Below are positions 7,079-17,832 of a stretch of 64,000 nucleotides of DNA, one piece after another; the stretch's first letter is position 1, and every line of letters begins with the position of its first letter. Below the pieces are notes generated by a model. That model was not told the DNA's origin, made no database searches, and was given only the letters and a program-made list of their open reading frames with translations. Location: the NCBI GenBank assembly GCA_002364615.1, contig DEYP01000015.1, positions 124,001 through 188,000 on the forward strand, written 5' to 3'. Made by a program: the position numbers and the translations under genes. The stretch is from Arsukibacterium sp. UBA3155. Its GTDB lineage: Bacteria > Pseudomonadota > Gammaproteobacteria > Enterobacterales > Alteromonadaceae.

Positions 7079-10000
7079 TTAATTAAATTCCAGTTCTATT
7101 GTTGCTAATTGTTTTAACTGATGCAACAAAGCGTCGGCGGGCGTCACCCACCAGGCTGTCCCTAACTGCAGTGTTACCTGCCCTTCCTGTCGTTGATACC
7201 TGATTGTTACCGGTACCGTACCAGCTTTGAATTCATCGAGCACGTGTTGCAATCTTTGCAGGTAATTGTGGTCTATTTGCGCCGATTGTACAGTGATATT
7301 CAAAGATTTCAGCGATTTTTCCCGCACAGCAGTTATTTCACTGACATCGCGGCCCGACATTGTAAGGCCACCATTAAAATCATCAAAGCTGACCTGTCCG
7401 GTTATTACCAGAATACGGTCTTTTTGCAGCAATTCCTCAAACGTTTCCAGCTGTTCCGGGAAAAAGCGCACATCCAGCCGTGCCGATTTATCGTCCAGCG
7501 TCACAATGGCCCAGCGCCGGCCTTTTTTATTAATCATTACCCGCACTGACACCACTAAACCGGCTACCTGGACACTTTGATCTTTTTTGGTGGGCTGCAG
7601 TTCAACTAAGCGGCAGGAAACATAGTGGCGAATTTCATCCGCGTATCGATTAATCGGGTGACCGGTTAAATACAGCCCGAGCGTTTCCCGCTCGCCATCG
7701 AGCCAGACTTCATCCGGCCACTGTGGCACCTGCTTAAATGCACTGGCCGCCTGTTCTGGTTCCGGGCTTAACAAGCCAAATAAATCGTCCTGCCCCACCG
7801 CTTGTGCCTTGGCGTGTTGCTCCGCCTTTTTCATTGCCTCTTCTAAGCTGGCCATCAGCGCGGCACGATGTGGCCCCAACTGGTCCATCGCACCGGATAA
7901 AATAAGCTTTTCCATTACCCGGCGGTTTAATCGTTTTAAATCGACTTTGGCACAGAAATCAAATAAGTCATGGAAGCTGCCGTACTCGTTACGCGCTTCA
8001 ATAATGGCATCTATCGGGCTTTCACCCACCCCTTTGATCGCGCCAATGCCATAAACGATATGGCCCTGCTCATTAACGGTAAACTTATACTGTCCCGAGT
8101 TAACATCGGGCGGATTAAGCCTCAGCTTCATCCGTTCGCACTCATCCACCAACGTGACAATTTTATCCGTGTTATCCATATCGGCCGACATGACCGCCGC
8201 CATAAATTCAGCGGGAAAATGCGCCTTCATCCACAGCGTCTGATAAGACACCAGTGCATACGCTGCCGAGTGCGACTTATTAAAACCGTAGCCGGCAAAC
8301 TTCTCTACCAGGTCGAATATTTTAATAGCAAGCTCAGGGTCAATATTATTTTTTGCAGCACCTTCCTGAAAGGTATCGCGCTGCTTGGCCATTTCTTCCG
8401 GCTTTTTCTTACCCATGGCCCGGCGCAGTAAATCCGCACCACCTAGCGAGTAGCCAGAAAGCACCTGCGCTATCTGCATTACCTGTTCTTGATACAGAAT
8501 AATGCCGTAGGTTGGTTCTAGAATAGGCCTTAAAGATTCGTGCTGCCAGGTTGCATCGGGAAACGAGATTTCTTCACGGCCACGCTTACGGTCAATAAAG
8601 TTATCTACCATGCCCGATTGCAGTGGCCCCGGACGGAATAATGCCACCAGCGCTATCATATCTTCGAAACAGTCGGGCTGCAGGCGACGGATTAAGTCCT
8701 TCATGCCGCGCGATTCTAACTGGAACACAGCCGTAGTATCGGCGCGCTGCAGCAAATCGAAGCTACGTTTATCAACCAGCGGGATGCTATTAATATCAAC
8801 CGGTTTACGCCCCTCCTTTTGCAACCGGCTGTTGGCCATATTGACCGCCCACTGCAAAATGGTCAGCGTGCGTAACCCCAGAAAGTCGAACTTCACTAAG
8901 CCGGCATATTCAACGTCGTTTTTATCAAACTGAGTAACAGGGTTATTGCCTTCATCATCACAATACAGCGGCGAAAAATCAGTAATTTTAGTGGGCGCAA
9001 TAACCACCCCTCCGGCATGTTTGCCGGCATTTCGGGTTACCCCTTCCAGCTGGCGGGCCATATCAATTAAATCTTTCACTTCCTGATCCTGGGCATACAG
9101 CTCAGGCAGACGTGGCTCTTCTTTAAACGCTTGTTCCAGCGTCATACCAGGTGTGGGTGGGATAAGTTTGGAAATGCGATCGACAAAGCCATAAGGGTGG
9201 CCAAGTACCCGGCCTACGTCACGAATAACGGCTTTGGCCGCCATGGTGCCAAAGGTAATAATTTGTGACACTGCCTCACGGCCATACATGTCGGCAACAT
9301 GGTCAATCACCTCATCACGACGGTCCATACAAAAATCGACGTCAAAATCGGGCATCGATACCCGTTCCGGGTTTAAGAACCGTTCAAACAGCAGGTCGAA
9401 TTCCAGCGGGTCAAGATCGGTAATTTTTAGCGCGTAAGCCACCAGCGAGCCGGCACCCGAGCCACGACCTGGGCCAACGGGAATGTCATTATCTTTGCTC
9501 CACTGAATAAACTCCATAACTACCAGGAAGTAACCCGGGAAACCCATCTGGTTAATCACGTCCAGCTCAATCTGTAAGCGCTCATCATAGGGTGCTCGCT
9601 TAGCAGCACGCTCAGCCTCATCCGGAAATAGCTGCAGCATGCGTTGCTCCAGGCCTTCCTGAGATTTTAATACCAGAAAATCGCCATCGGTCATGCCGCC
9701 AGTAGGAAAGGCAGGTAAAAAGTATTCACCAAGCCGGATAGTCACGTTGCAGCGGCGGGCAATTTCAACACTATTTTCCAGAGCTTCAGGAATATCAGCA
9801 AATAACGCCACCATTTCCTGCTCTGTTCGCAAATACTGCTGTTCTGAGTAGTGCTTCGGACGGCGTTTATCGTCCAGGGTAAAACCATCATGAATGGCGA
9901 CCCGGATTTCATGCGCCGGGTAGTCAGTGGCTTTTAAAAATACCACTTCGTTGGTAGCAACAACGGGCAATTGGTGTTGCTCGGCCAGCAGCACGGCTTT

Positions 10001-10549
10001 TTGAATATAGCGCTCTTCATCAGGTCGGTCGGTGCGGATCAGCTCCAGGTAAAAACGCTCAGGAAAATACTGCTGATAAAAATTGACTAATTCCGTTACC
10101 GATTGCGGGTTTTCTTTTACCAGCGCTTTGCCAAGCGGGCCGTCTTTGCCCCCAGACAGCACAATAAGGCCACGGTTATGCTCTGCCAGCCATTGATGGT
10201 CAAGCTGTGGCTTACCTGCAACATGTCCTCGCAGATACGCTTTGGAGATCAACATGGTCAGGTTCTGATAACCTTCATTGTCCATTGCCAGCAGCAACAG
10301 TCGGGCGCTTTCGCTGCCAAGCAGCGGATGCTGTACCCAGCAATCAACGCCAATTATCGGTTTAATCCCGGCATCATGGGCTGCACTGTAAAACCGGACC
10401 AGACCACAAAAATTCATTTGATCGGTTAAGGCCAGCGCCGGCATTTCGGCTGCCGCAGCCGCTTTAACTATCGGCTTAACCTTAGCCACGCCATCAATCA
10501 TGGAAAAGTCACTATGGACCCGCAGGTGAATAAATGCCGGGGTATTCAT
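7079..10549 (-). CDS. dnaE: DNA polymerase III subunit alpha
   Basis: The replicative polymerase catalytic subunit, a family C polymerase working with DnaQ and HolE in the core and loaded by the clamp loader. At 1156 residues it is close to E. coli DnaE (1160). The PHP domain begins [19 protein letters not shown]; the palm has [16 protein letters not shown] with the catalytic aspartates at about 401 and 403, and the third acidic residue lies in [10 protein letters not shown]. The tandem HhH and OB-fold regions follow in the C-terminal third. Its ATG overlaps the rnhB stop codon (TGATG), indicating translational coupling. Confidence 0.98.
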   Translation of the reverse strand: MNTPAFIHLRVHSDFSMIDGVAKVKPIVKAAAAAEMPALALTDQMNFCGLVRFYSAAHDAGIKPIIGVDCWVQHPLLGSESARLLLLAMDNEGYQNLTMLISKAYLRGHVAGKPQLDHQWLAEHNRGLIVLSGGKDGPLGKALVKENPQSVTELVNFYQQYFPERFYLELIRTDRPDEERYIQKAVLLAEQHQLPVVATNEVVFLKATDYPAHEIRVAIHDGFTLDDKRRPKHYSEQQYLRTEQEMVALFADIPEALENSVEIARRCNVTIRLGEYFLPAFPTGGMTDGDFLVLKSQEGLEQRMLQLFPDEAERAAKRAPYDERLQIELDVINQMGFPGYFLVVMEFIQWSKDNDIPVGPGRGSGAGSLVAYALKITDLDPLEFDLLFERFLNPERVSMPDFDVDFCMDRRDEVIDHVADMYGREAVSQIITFGTMAAKAVIRDVGRVLGHPYGFVDRISKLIPPTPGMTLEQAFKEEPRLPELYAQDQEVKDLIDMARQLEGVTRNAGKHAGGVVIAPTKITDFSPLYCDDEGNNPVTQFDKNDVEYAGLVKFDFLGLRTLTILQWAVNMANSRLQKEGRKPVDINSIPLVDKRSFDLLQRADTTAVFQLESRGMKDLIRRLQPDCFEDMIALVALFRPGPLQSGMVDNFIDRKRGREEISFPDATWQHESLRPILEPTYGIILYQEQVMQIAQVLSGYSLGGADLLRRAMGKKKPEEMAKQRDTFQEGAAKNNIDPELAIKIFDLVEKFAGYGFNKSHSAAYALVSYQTLWMKAHFPAEFMAAVMSADMDNTDKIVTLVDECERMKLRLNPPDVNSGQYKFTVNEQGHIVYGIGAIKGVGESPIDAIIEARNEYGSFHDLFDFCAKVDLKRLNRRVMEKLILSGAMDQLGPHRAALMASLEEAMKKAEQHAKAQAVGQDDLFGLLSPEPEQAASAFKQVPQWPDEVWLDGERETLGLYLTGHPINRYADEIRHYVSCRLVELQPTKKDQSVQVAGLVVSVRVMINKKGRRWAIVTLDDKSARLDVRFFPEQLETFEELLQKDRILVITGQVSFDDFNGGLTMSGRDVSEITAVREKSLKSLNITVQSAQIDHNYLQRLQHVLDEFKAGTVPVTIRYQRQEGQVTLQLGTAWWVTPADALLHQLKQLATIELEFN

Positions 10550-11142
10550 CAGGACAATTGCTCAGCGATCAGCCGCACTGGCTTAAAGCTACGACGATGC
10601 TCAGCCAAAATGCCATGCTCCGTGATCGCTGCCAGGTGCTGTGCTGTCGGATAGCCCTTATGAGCAGCGAAACCAAACTGGGGGTAGCGCTGAGCTAACG
10701 CCGCCATTTCCGCATCACGGGCTACTTTAGCTAAAATTGACGCTGCGCTGATTTCAGCGACCAGACTGTCCCCTTTAATTACCGCGGTGGCAGGCATGGG
10801 CAGAGAGGGACAACGGTTGCCATCTATCATTACCCACTGTGGCTGAATGGTTAATGCCGTCACGGCGCGCTGCATTGCCAGCATCGTGGCATGCAGGATA
10901 TTTAACTCGTCTATTTCTGCCGGCTCTGCCCGGCCAAGTGCCCAGCACAGGGCATTGGCCTTTATTTCCTCTGCCAGCGCTTCGCGCCGTGCTGCACTGA
11001 GTTTTTTAGAGTCCATCAGACCGTTGACCGGCCGCAAAGGGTCTAGAATGACTGCCGCCGTTACCACGGCGCCAATTAATGGGCCGCGACCTACTTCGTC
11101 TACACCACATAGTAGTTTTACATCGGGTCTATGCCACTGCAT
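10549..11142 (-). CDS. rnhB: Ribonuclease HII
   Basis: It cleaves RNA in RNA:DNA hybrids and removes single ribonucleotides from DNA. The 197-residue protein has the type 2 RNase H signature [14 protein letters not shown] with catalytic Asp15 and Glu16, the DSKKLS motif, VMIDGNRCP and SILAKVARD. Its start overlaps the end of lpxB by 14 bp and its stop overlaps the dnaE start, so it is translationally coupled on both sides in the usual lpxB-rnhB-dnaE order. Confidence 0.97.
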   Translation of the reverse strand: MQWHRPDVKLLCGVDEVGRGPLIGAVVTAAVILDPLRPVNGLMDSKKLSAARREALAEEIKANALCWALGRAEPAEIDELNILHATMLAMQRAVTALTIQPQWVMIDGNRCPSLPMPATAVIKGDSLVAEISAASILAKVARDAEMAALAQRYPQFGFAAHKGYPTAQHLAAITEHGILAEHRRSFKPVRLIAEQLS

Positions 11143-12277
11143 CAGAACCTGCTACCTCCAGAATGGCCTCGGCAGCGCGGACGCTGGCATTGCATTTAAT
11201 TTGTTGATGAATATCACGATACTCGGCCAGTAAGGCACTATTGTCCGATTGTAACAAAGGCGCCATTGCCGCCAGCAAAGCCCCAGGGGTTACCTGATGT
11301 TGCAGCAGTTCGGGTACCATCGGCCGTCCGGCTAACAAATTGGGTAGGCTGAAATGCGCCAGCTTAACCAGCCGCCGGCCAATCTGATACGTTAACCAGT
11401 TAGCCCGATACGCCACCACCATCAAGCATTTGGCCAGCATGGCTTCAAGCGTAGCGGTACCAGAGGTGATAAAGGTGGCATCTGCGGCCAGCAACACCTG
11501 GCGGGCCAGACCAATATGAACCTTTACTTCTAAATCAGGTGCATACTGCTGTTTAATGGCCATAAATTGCGCAGCCTTTTGCTCGGTTACCATATTGGCA
11601 ATAAGTTGCAACTGCGGCTGTTGTTGCTGTAATAAAATAGCAGCAGAGAGAAAATCGGGCGCTAACAAGTTAACTTCATTACTACGACTGCCTGGCATCA
11701 GCGCCAGTACCGGCCGGGTTGGGTCCAGCCCCAGAGCTATTTTATGCTCTGCTTTATCAACCACCAGCGGCATGGTGTCGGCCATGGTATGGCCAACAAA
11801 GGTACAGGGAACCTGATATTTATCGTAAAACGCTTTTTCAAAAGGCAATAATGACAGCACCATATTGGTGGCTTTGGCAATCTTAAAAATACGTTTATGC
11901 CGCCAGGCCCAGACAGAGGGGCTGACATAGTGCACCGTTTTAATGCCTGCCTGCTTTAATTCAAGCTCGACCGGCAAGTTAAAATCCGGAGCATCGATAC
12001 CGATAAACACATCGGGTTTATCTTTTAGCAATGCAGCAAGTATCTCGCGTTTGACTTTTAATAAACGCGGTAGCCTGCCCAACACTTCAACAATCCCCAT
12101 TACGGCAAGCTCTTCCATCTCAAACAAGGCATTGAAACCCAGCGCTTGCATGCGCGGGCCACCAATACCATAAAAATGGGCATCAGGGTGACGCTGGGCA
12201 AGCGCTTCCATTAAATCGGCACCGAGGATATCGCCCGAGTGTTCGCCAGCAATGATGGCAATATTAAGATGTGACAA
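11129..12277 (-). CDS. lpxB: Lipid-A-disaccharide synthase
   Basis: A peripheral membrane glycosyltransferase (GT19) that joins UDP-2,3-diacylglucosamine and lipid X to make the lipid A disaccharide. The 382-residue protein starts [18 protein letters not shown] and carries the family motifs [33 protein letters not shown] and [10 protein letters not shown]. The start codon is TTG at 12277, because no earlier ATG fits and the next ATG would remove the glycine-rich N-terminus. Unlike E. coli, it is separated from lpxA by about 200 bp holding a terminator, so it needs its own promoter. Confidence 0.96.
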   Translation of the reverse strand: MSHLNIAIIAGEHSGDILGADLMEALAQRHPDAHFYGIGGPRMQALGFNALFEMEELAVMGIVEVLGRLPRLLKVKREILAALLKDKPDVFIGIDAPDFNLPVELELKQAGIKTVHYVSPSVWAWRHKRIFKIAKATNMVLSLLPFEKAFYDKYQVPCTFVGHTMADTMPLVVDKAEHKIALGLDPTRPVLALMPGSRSNEVNLLAPDFLSAAILLQQQQPQLQLIANMVTEQKAAQFMAIKQQYAPDLEVKVHIGLARQVLLAADATFITSGTATLEAMLAKCLMVVAYRANWLTYQIGRRLVKLAHFSLPNLLAGRPMVPELLQHQVTPGALLAAMAPLLQSDNSALLAEYRDIHQQIKCNASVRAAEAILEVAGSDAVA

Positions 12278-12424
12278 AGCAAGTCTCGTTTATGAACTAA
12301 TAATTCTTATCGTTGTTTGATTCTATCACAGGAAATAGCGCTTACTTCAAGCCTTTACCATGTTGAAATACTTACCGCGTTAACCAGTAGCGCCGAAACA
12401 GGCTATCGCAGTGTTACCGCGCTA

Positions 12425-12450
12425 TAAAAAAGGAGCCTGCAGGCTCCGTT
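12425..12450 (-). terminator. Intrinsic terminator between lpxA and lpxB
   Basis: On the minus strand the palindrome GGAGCCTGCAGGCTCC (12432-12447) is followed by TTTTTTAT. It lies 27 bp after the lpxA stop codon and should end the bamA-skp-lpxD-fabZ-lpxA transcript. Confidence 0.85.
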
Positions 12451-12476
12451 TCTTAAAAAACTGTTTATCGTGGTGC

Positions 12477-13247
12477 TTAACGCACAATACCGCGACTGGC
12501 ATTAGCAATAAAATCAGTAAAGGCTTTCAACTCTGGATACTCTGCTGACTTTGTTTCCAGTGCCGCTAATGCTTCGGCAACGGTCTGGCCTTTACGATAG
12601 ACTTCTTTATAAGCACGTCGTATCTCTAACAGCGCATCACTGCTAAAACCACGGCGTTTAAGTCCTTCAACATTAATACCGGCTGGCTGACATGGGGCGC
12701 CATGCACCATTACGTAAGGAGGGACATCTTTTAGCACGATAGAGCCGCCGCCACAAAAGCTGTGCGCGCCAATATGCACAAACTGATGCACACCCGTCAT
12801 ACCGCCCAGAATAGCCCAGTCGCCGACATGCACATGGCCGGCAGCCTGCGCGCCACTGGCAAAAATAGTATGGCTGCCAATAACGCAGTCATGGGCAATA
12901 TGGGTGGTATTCATAAACAGGTTATGGCTGCCAATAATGGTTTTACCCTGATCCTGCACCGTACCACGATGGACAGAGCAGCCTTCACGGAAGACATTAA
13001 AGTCGCCAATGATCAGCTCAGTAGCCTCGCCTTTGTATTTTTTGTCCTGGCAAGCTTCACCAATACTGGTGAACTGAAAAAAATGGTTCCCTTTGCCAAT
13101 GGTCGCAGGGCCTTTGATCACCACGTGAGGCTCGATAATACAATCATCGCCAAGCACAACATCATGACCAATATAGCTAAAGGGCCCCACTTTTACATTC
13201 TGGCCCAGTTTAGCGCCATTTTCGATTACCGCTGATGGATGAATCAC
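12477..13247 (-). CDS. lpxA: UDP-N-acetylglucosamine acyltransferase
   Basis: It transfers a 3-hydroxyacyl chain from ACP to O3 of UDP-GlcNAc, the first step of lipid A synthesis. The left-handed beta-helix hexapeptide repeats run through most of the protein, with the catalytic histidine in NTTHIAHDCVIG and the family motifs GGMTGVHQFVHIG and CGGGSIVLKDVPPY. The GTG at 13247 is chosen (MIHPSAVIENGAKLG, 256 residues) because an AGAGAG ribosome site sits 7 nt upstream and LpxA proteins start this way. A longer GTG start at 13268 inside fabZ is possible. One base separates it from the fabZ stop. Confidence 0.96.
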   Translation of the reverse strand: MIHPSAVIENGAKLGQNVKVGPFSYIGHDVVLGDDCIIEPHVVIKGPATIGKGNHFFQFTSIGEACQDKKYKGEATELIIGDFNVFREGCSVHRGTVQDQGKTIIGSHNLFMNTTHIAHDCVIGSHTIFASGAQAAGHVHVGDWAILGGMTGVHQFVHIGAHSFCGGGSIVLKDVPPYVMVHGAPCQPAGINVEGLKRRGFSSDALLEIRRAYKEVYRKGQTVAEALAALETKSAEYPELKAFTDFIANASRGIVR

Positions 13248-13248
13248 G

Positions 13249-13701
13249 TTATAACTCTCTTCTGGCACACATTAATTCAGCTGAGCACACTATAACGCCA
13301 TCCACTTTGGCTTCTCCGTAAAACTTCCACATATTACGGCGCTCTTTTAAAAACTTCACTTCCAGTATCATCGTATCACCCGGCACTACCGGCTTTTTAA
13401 AACGGGCATCATCAATTGCTGCGAACAAATACAGCTCATTCTCTGAGCGTTCGGTTACCGTTTTAAAACCCAGGATCCCCGTTGCCTGTGCCAATGCCTC
13501 AAGGATCAGCACACCAGGAAAAATGGGCATGCCAGGGAAGTGCCCGGTAAATATTGGTTCATTGATCGTTACATTTTTAAGCGCTGTTAACGATTCGCCC
13601 GGCGTGTAGTCCAGCACTTTATCAATTAACAAAAACGGATAGCGATGCGGTAATAACGCCATAATTTCCTGCACTTGCAGGCTATTAAGTTGATTGGCCA
13701 A
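13249..13701 (-). CDS. fabZ: 3-hydroxyacyl-ACP dehydratase FabZ
   Basis: A hot-dog-fold dehydratase that converts 3-hydroxyacyl-ACP to trans-2-enoyl-ACP in fatty acid elongation. The 150-residue protein has the typical [17 protein letters not shown] opening, the catalytic histidine in [16 protein letters not shown] and the glutamate in LEALAQATG. It sits between lpxD (2 bp gap) and lpxA (1 bp gap), where it competes with LpxA for hydroxyacyl-ACP. Confidence 0.98.
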   Translation of the reverse strand: MANQLNSLQVQEIMALLPHRYPFLLIDKVLDYTPGESLTALKNVTINEPIFTGHFPGMPIFPGVLILEALAQATGILGFKTVTERSENELYLFAAIDDARFKKPVVPGDTMILEVKFLKERRNMWKFYGEAKVDGVIVCSAELMCARREL

Positions 13702-13703
13702 AA

Positions 13704-14759
13704 TTAATCCTCTGTCGATGGCTGTTGTCCATCATGACTTATGTGCTGTAATTGTTGTTCCAGCTGTTTTACCCGCTGAAATAATTGCTCAACCTGCCGC
13801 AGGCGCGCGGTATTACGGCGCCACTCCGCATTGGTTGCTGCCGGGATACCCGATGAGTACACCCCTTTCTCAGTAAGCGAACGGGTAACCATTGACATGC
13901 CGGTAATTTGCACACCATCTGCTATTTCAATATGGCCATTGACGCCAACGCCACCACCCAAAACACAATACCGACCTACTTTGGTACTGCCCGCAATACT
14001 GGTAGAACCGGCAATTGCCGTATGATCACCAATTTGAACATTATGGGCAAGCTGACATAAGTTATCAATAATAACGTTGTTGCCCACCATAGTGTCTTCT
14101 ATTGCACCACGATCGATAGTGGTATTGGCGCCTATCTCACAATTGTCACCAATCACCACAGTACCGGTCTGTGGTATCTTCAGCCAGTTTCCTGCTTTAT
14201 TGGCAAAGCCGAAACCATCCGAGCCAATTACCGCCCCACTATGAATTAAACAGTCGCTACCTATGACAACATTATGATAAATCGTCACATTTGCCCACAG
14301 CCGGCTGCCCGCGCCAATTTTTGCTGCCTTACCAACGACAGTGCCAGCACCAACCTGCACTCCCTTGCCAAGCTCTGCACCTGCACTTATCACCGCATTG
14401 GGCCCGATGGCACAGTGTTCGCCTATTGTCGCTGACGCATCAATTGTAGCAGATGGGTGAATGCCATCAGCAACAGCTGGGGTAGAGTCAAGTAACTGGG
14501 CAATCTGGGCAAAGGCAACATAAGGATCGGCTACCACTAACGCGCTAACGCCTGGTGCCATAAATGGTAAATCATCTGCTTTAATTAATACCGCACTGGC
14601 AGTGGTGTGACTAAGGAATTTACGATACTTACTATTGGCCAGAAAGCTGATAGTACCCTGACCTGCATGCTCCAGGGTTGCAACGGCAGAAACGCCGCAA
14701 GCGGCGTTTCCGACAAGCTGAGCATTAAGCTGCTCAGCCAGTTCTGATAATAACTTCAC
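13704..14759 (-). CDS. lpxD: UDP-3-O-(3-hydroxyacyl)glucosamine N-acyltransferase
   Basis: It adds the N-linked hydroxyacyl chain in the third step of lipid A synthesis. The 351-residue protein has the N-terminal uridine-binding domain ([16 protein letters not shown]), a long hexapeptide-repeat beta-helix (about 100-310) and the catalytic histidine in [18 protein letters not shown]. The C-terminal helix is Gln-rich. It lies 4 bp downstream of skp. Confidence 0.97.
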   Translation of the reverse strand: MKLLSELAEQLNAQLVGNAACGVSAVATLEHAGQGTISFLANSKYRKFLSHTTASAVLIKADDLPFMAPGVSALVVADPYVAFAQIAQLLDSTPAVADGIHPSATIDASATIGEHCAIGPNAVISAGAELGKGVQVGAGTVVGKAAKIGAGSRLWANVTIYHNVVIGSDCLIHSGAVIGSDGFGFANKAGNWLKIPQTGTVVIGDNCEIGANTTIDRGAIEDTMVGNNVIIDNLCQLAHNVQIGDHTAIAGSTSIAGSTKVGRYCVLGGGVGVNGHIEIADGVQITGMSMVTRSLTEKGVYSSGIPAATNAEWRRNTARLRQVEQLFQRVKQLEQQLQHISHDGQQPSTED

Positions 14760-14763
14760 TGTA

Positions 14764-15288
14764 TTACTTCTTAGCTTTGCTTACCTGGGCTGCCACCGCG
14801 TCAGAGATATCATACTCTGGCTTGGCATATACCGCAGCACCAGCATTTAACACAACATCAAACTTTTCCCGCTCAGCAACCACATCAATGGCGGTTTTAA
14901 TCATCGCGAGAATTTTATTACGCTCTTCGTTCTGACGGGCACGAATTTGCTCATCTAACGGCCGTGCGGTCGCTTCATATTGCTGACGTTGCTGCTGCAC
15001 TTTAGTTGCCAGCTCCTGCTGTTGTTGTTCACTCATGGTCGGGCCGTCGCGGCGCAACTTTTCAATATTAAAGTTAATATCTTTTTCTAACTGGCTCATC
15101 GCATCAATTTTAGAAGCAAACTCAGTGCGGATATTCTCCTGAATGGTGGCTGACTGTGGGATTTGCGCGGCAACAGCCTGAATATCAACAAATGCAATTT
15201 TCATTTCTTTCGCAACTGCAGTGCCAGCCATCACTATCGCGGCGACTAATACAATGGCGGTTTTAGTTACTGTATTTTTAAACATCAT
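14764..15288 (-). CDS. skp: Periplasmic chaperone Skp/OmpH
   Basis: A 174-residue secreted chaperone that holds unfolded outer-membrane proteins on their way to the Bam complex. It begins MMFKNTVTKTAIVLVAAIVM and continues to a TAVAKE cleavage region, a clear Sec signal peptide; the mature part (KIAFVDIQAVAAQIPQ) and a long coiled coil of Gln/Glu/Lys-rich helices match OmpH. The ATG at 15288 (or 15285) has an AGGGA ribosome site and is preferred to an ORF start at 15351 inside bamA. It lies 16 bp after bamA. Confidence 0.95.
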   Translation of the reverse strand: MMFKNTVTKTAIVLVAAIVMAGTAVAKEMKIAFVDIQAVAAQIPQSATIQENIRTEFASKIDAMSQLEKDINFNIEKLRRDGPTMSEQQQQELATKVQQQRQQYEATARPLDEQIRARQNEERNKILAMIKTAIDVVAEREKFDVVLNAGAAVYAKPEYDISDAVAAQVSKAKK

Positions 15289-15304
15289 TTTCCCTATACC
15301 TTTG

Positions 15305-17806
15305 TTAGAAAGTTGTACCAATATTAAAACTAAAGTTTTCCTGCAAATCACCTTCTTGTTTTTTGATGATTTTCGCCAGGCTGAAGGTTAACGGCCCCAT
15401 TGGTGAAATCCATTGTAACGATACACCAGCTGAAACGCGAATCAAACTCGGGTCTGAATAATCTATCAGAAAAGGTTGTACCCCGCGTCCTGTCGATGCG
15501 CCTCTGTCCTGAGTCAGATTGGCGTAACGGTCTAAATCGAACTCAGTATCCCAGACATTACCAGCATCAACAAACAAACTGGTTCTTACCGAATTTCGAT
15601 AATCTTCACTTAGAAATGGTGTTGGCGTAATCAGTTCCAGGGTAAGCACACCCATGGCATTGCCACCAATAGAGCGCGAAGACACAATGTAATTGTCACC
15701 ATTCGGATTTTGCGGATAACTGCCAATGCCATTAAGCGGATCAGAAATACCTGGCACGAAATCTGGAAAGCGGAAAATAGCATGAGGGCCGATAATCCGG
15801 TTTTCAAAGCCACGCAGGTTAGAACCACCTGCATAGAAGTTTTCGGTAAATGGCAGGGTGTAATCATAGCCATCTTTGTCACCGTAACCATTACCATAGC
15901 CAAGCTCCAGCTTACTGCGGAACGACCAGCGATGATCGTTGCTTAGCGGAATATAATTCTGCGCTTCAAACTGTAGTTTATAATACTGTAAATCGGAGTT
16001 CGGGGTCGTTGCCTTTAAGACTAAATTCAGCATCCGGCCTGCGGTTGGGAATAAACCCCGGTTTAATGTGCTATGGCTCCAACCGGTACTAAATTCATAA
16101 TTGGTAAAGTTGTAACCACCATCGGGGTTTTGCTCATCCAGCAACACGGCCCTGAAATGGCGCAGCTGGTCATACTCCTGAATAGAGTTTATTTTATTGA
16201 CCACATAGTTGGCGCCAAAATTTAAGCGGTTAAATTCGTTGATCGGATAACCGACGTTTGTGCCAAAACCATAACGGCGTTGGTTGTATGCTTCAAGGTT
16301 AGAGGAGGCACTACTGTAATCGATATCGGAATAGAATAACTGACCACCTAAGCTCACGCCATTTAAGGTGTAATACGGGTCGGTATAACTGAGGTTAATA
16401 CTCTTCTGATATTTATTGGTGCTTAAGCTGATGCCTGCACTGTTGCCCGTACCAAAAAAGTTAGCTTGCTGCACACCCACTTCAAACGATAACCCCTGGT
16501 AGCTACCATAGGAAATGCCGGCATTAAAGCTACCTGACGGTTGTTCTTTAATGTTAAACAGCACGTCGACCTGGTCATCACTACCGGTGACCGGTACGGT
16601 TTCAAAGCCAATATCTTCAATGTAAGGTAAACGCTGGATCCGGTTTTTAGAGAGCTCCAGGTAATCGTTCGATAACCAGGCTCCTTCCATCTGGCGCAGT
16701 TCACGCCGGATAACTTCATCGCGGGTGTTGGTGTTGCCCTGCACATCAATCCGGCGCACATAGACACGTTTACCCGGGTCAACACTGATGGTCAGATCAA
16801 CTTGTTTGCTTGCTTCATCAACTTTGGGAATGGTCCGTACTTTAGAATTAGCATAACCAAAACGTGCGAGTAATTTGGCGATGCTCTCTTCGGTGTAAGT
16901 CACCAGCGCGCCGTTATACAGCTGCCCTTCTTTCAGTGGCAGGATCGCTTCGATAATAGCATCCTGGCCAATTAAATCGCCGACAAAACTTACATCACGG
17001 ATATTGTACTGCTCACCTTCAGTTACATTTAGGGTAACGTACACCGAGGTTTTATCAGGGCTTACTGACACCTGTGACGACTCGATATCAAACTGCAGGT
17101 AGCCACGATCCAGATAATAACTCGTGATCGTTTCAAAATCGCCCTGCAAGGTTTGCTTCTGATAACGGTCAGAGGATAAAAAGCGCCACCAGGGTAAATC
17201 CTGTTTCGATTCGATTTGATTCAGCAACTCTTCATTAGAGAAGATGGTATTACCGACAATATTAATCTGGCGAACTGACGCGGCATCGCCTTCATCAAAC
17301 TCCAGTTTCAGGTTTACCCGGTTGCGTGGCAAATAGGTCACTTTAGCTTCAACCTTCGCCTGATATTTGCCCACCCCGTGGTAAAATTCGGTTAAGCCAT
17401 TTTCGATACTTTTCAGGATCGTTTTATCTAATGGCTCGCCAACCTGAACTTTATTGCCAGCCAGACTTTCATTTAATTGCTCTTCTTTGATGTCTTTGTT
17501 GCCATCAAATTCGATGTTACTGATGGTTGGCCGTTCTTTCAAGCGATAAATAACCGTATTACCATCGCGAAACACTTTGATATCGTCAAAATGGCCAGCA
17601 CCATATAAAGTTTTAATACTACGAGACAAACTGTACTCAGTAACAGTGTCACCAATAGTAAACGGCAGGTTATTCAGGGCGGCACCGAGCGCAACGCGCT
17701 GCAAGCCTTCAACCTGAATATCCTGAACGGTAAATGATTCTTCAGCGAGCACCGAGTTACTGCCAGTGGCAAGTAACATCGCAGCTACTAATCGTTTAAT
17801 TGTCAT
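15305..17806 (-). CDS. bamA: Outer membrane protein assembly factor BamA
   Basis: The central Omp85 component of the beta-barrel assembly machine. The 833-residue protein has a signal peptide (LVAAMLLATGSNSVLAEE), five POTRA domains (about 25-425, each with the GNTxxxxxVIRRELR-type pattern) and a 16-strand barrel. The barrel carries the conserved loop 6 motif in GGSNLRGFENR and ends in the aromatic residue NIGTTF needed for its own insertion. It lies between rseP and skp as usual. Confidence 0.98.
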   Translation of the reverse strand: MTIKRLVAAMLLATGSNSVLAEESFTVQDIQVEGLQRVALGAALNNLPFTIGDTVTEYSLSRSIKTLYGAGHFDDIKVFRDGNTVIYRLKERPTISNIEFDGNKDIKEEQLNESLAGNKVQVGEPLDKTILKSIENGLTEFYHGVGKYQAKVEAKVTYLPRNRVNLKLEFDEGDAASVRQINIVGNTIFSNEELLNQIESKQDLPWWRFLSSDRYQKQTLQGDFETITSYYLDRGYLQFDIESSQVSVSPDKTSVYVTLNVTEGEQYNIRDVSFVGDLIGQDAIIEAILPLKEGQLYNGALVTYTEESIAKLLARFGYANSKVRTIPKVDEASKQVDLTISVDPGKRVYVRRIDVQGNTNTRDEVIRRELRQMEGAWLSNDYLELSKNRIQRLPYIEDIGFETVPVTGSDDQVDVLFNIKEQPSGSFNAGISYGSYQGLSFEVGVQQANFFGTGNSAGISLSTNKYQKSINLSYTDPYYTLNGVSLGGQLFYSDIDYSSASSNLEAYNQRRYGFGTNVGYPINEFNRLNFGANYVVNKINSIQEYDQLRHFRAVLLDEQNPDGGYNFTNYEFSTGWSHSTLNRGLFPTAGRMLNLVLKATTPNSDLQYYKLQFEAQNYIPLSNDHRWSFRSKLELGYGNGYGDKDGYDYTLPFTENFYAGGSNLRGFENRIIGPHAIFRFPDFVPGISDPLNGIGSYPQNPNGDNYIVSSRSIGGNAMGVLTLELITPTPFLSEDYRNSVRTSLFVDAGNVWDTEFDLDRYANLTQDRGASTGRGVQPFLIDYSDPSLIRVSAGVSLQWISPMGPLTFSLAKIIKKQEGDLQENFSFNIGTTF

Positions 17807-17832
17807 TATTTGAACTACTTATGATTAGTTTA

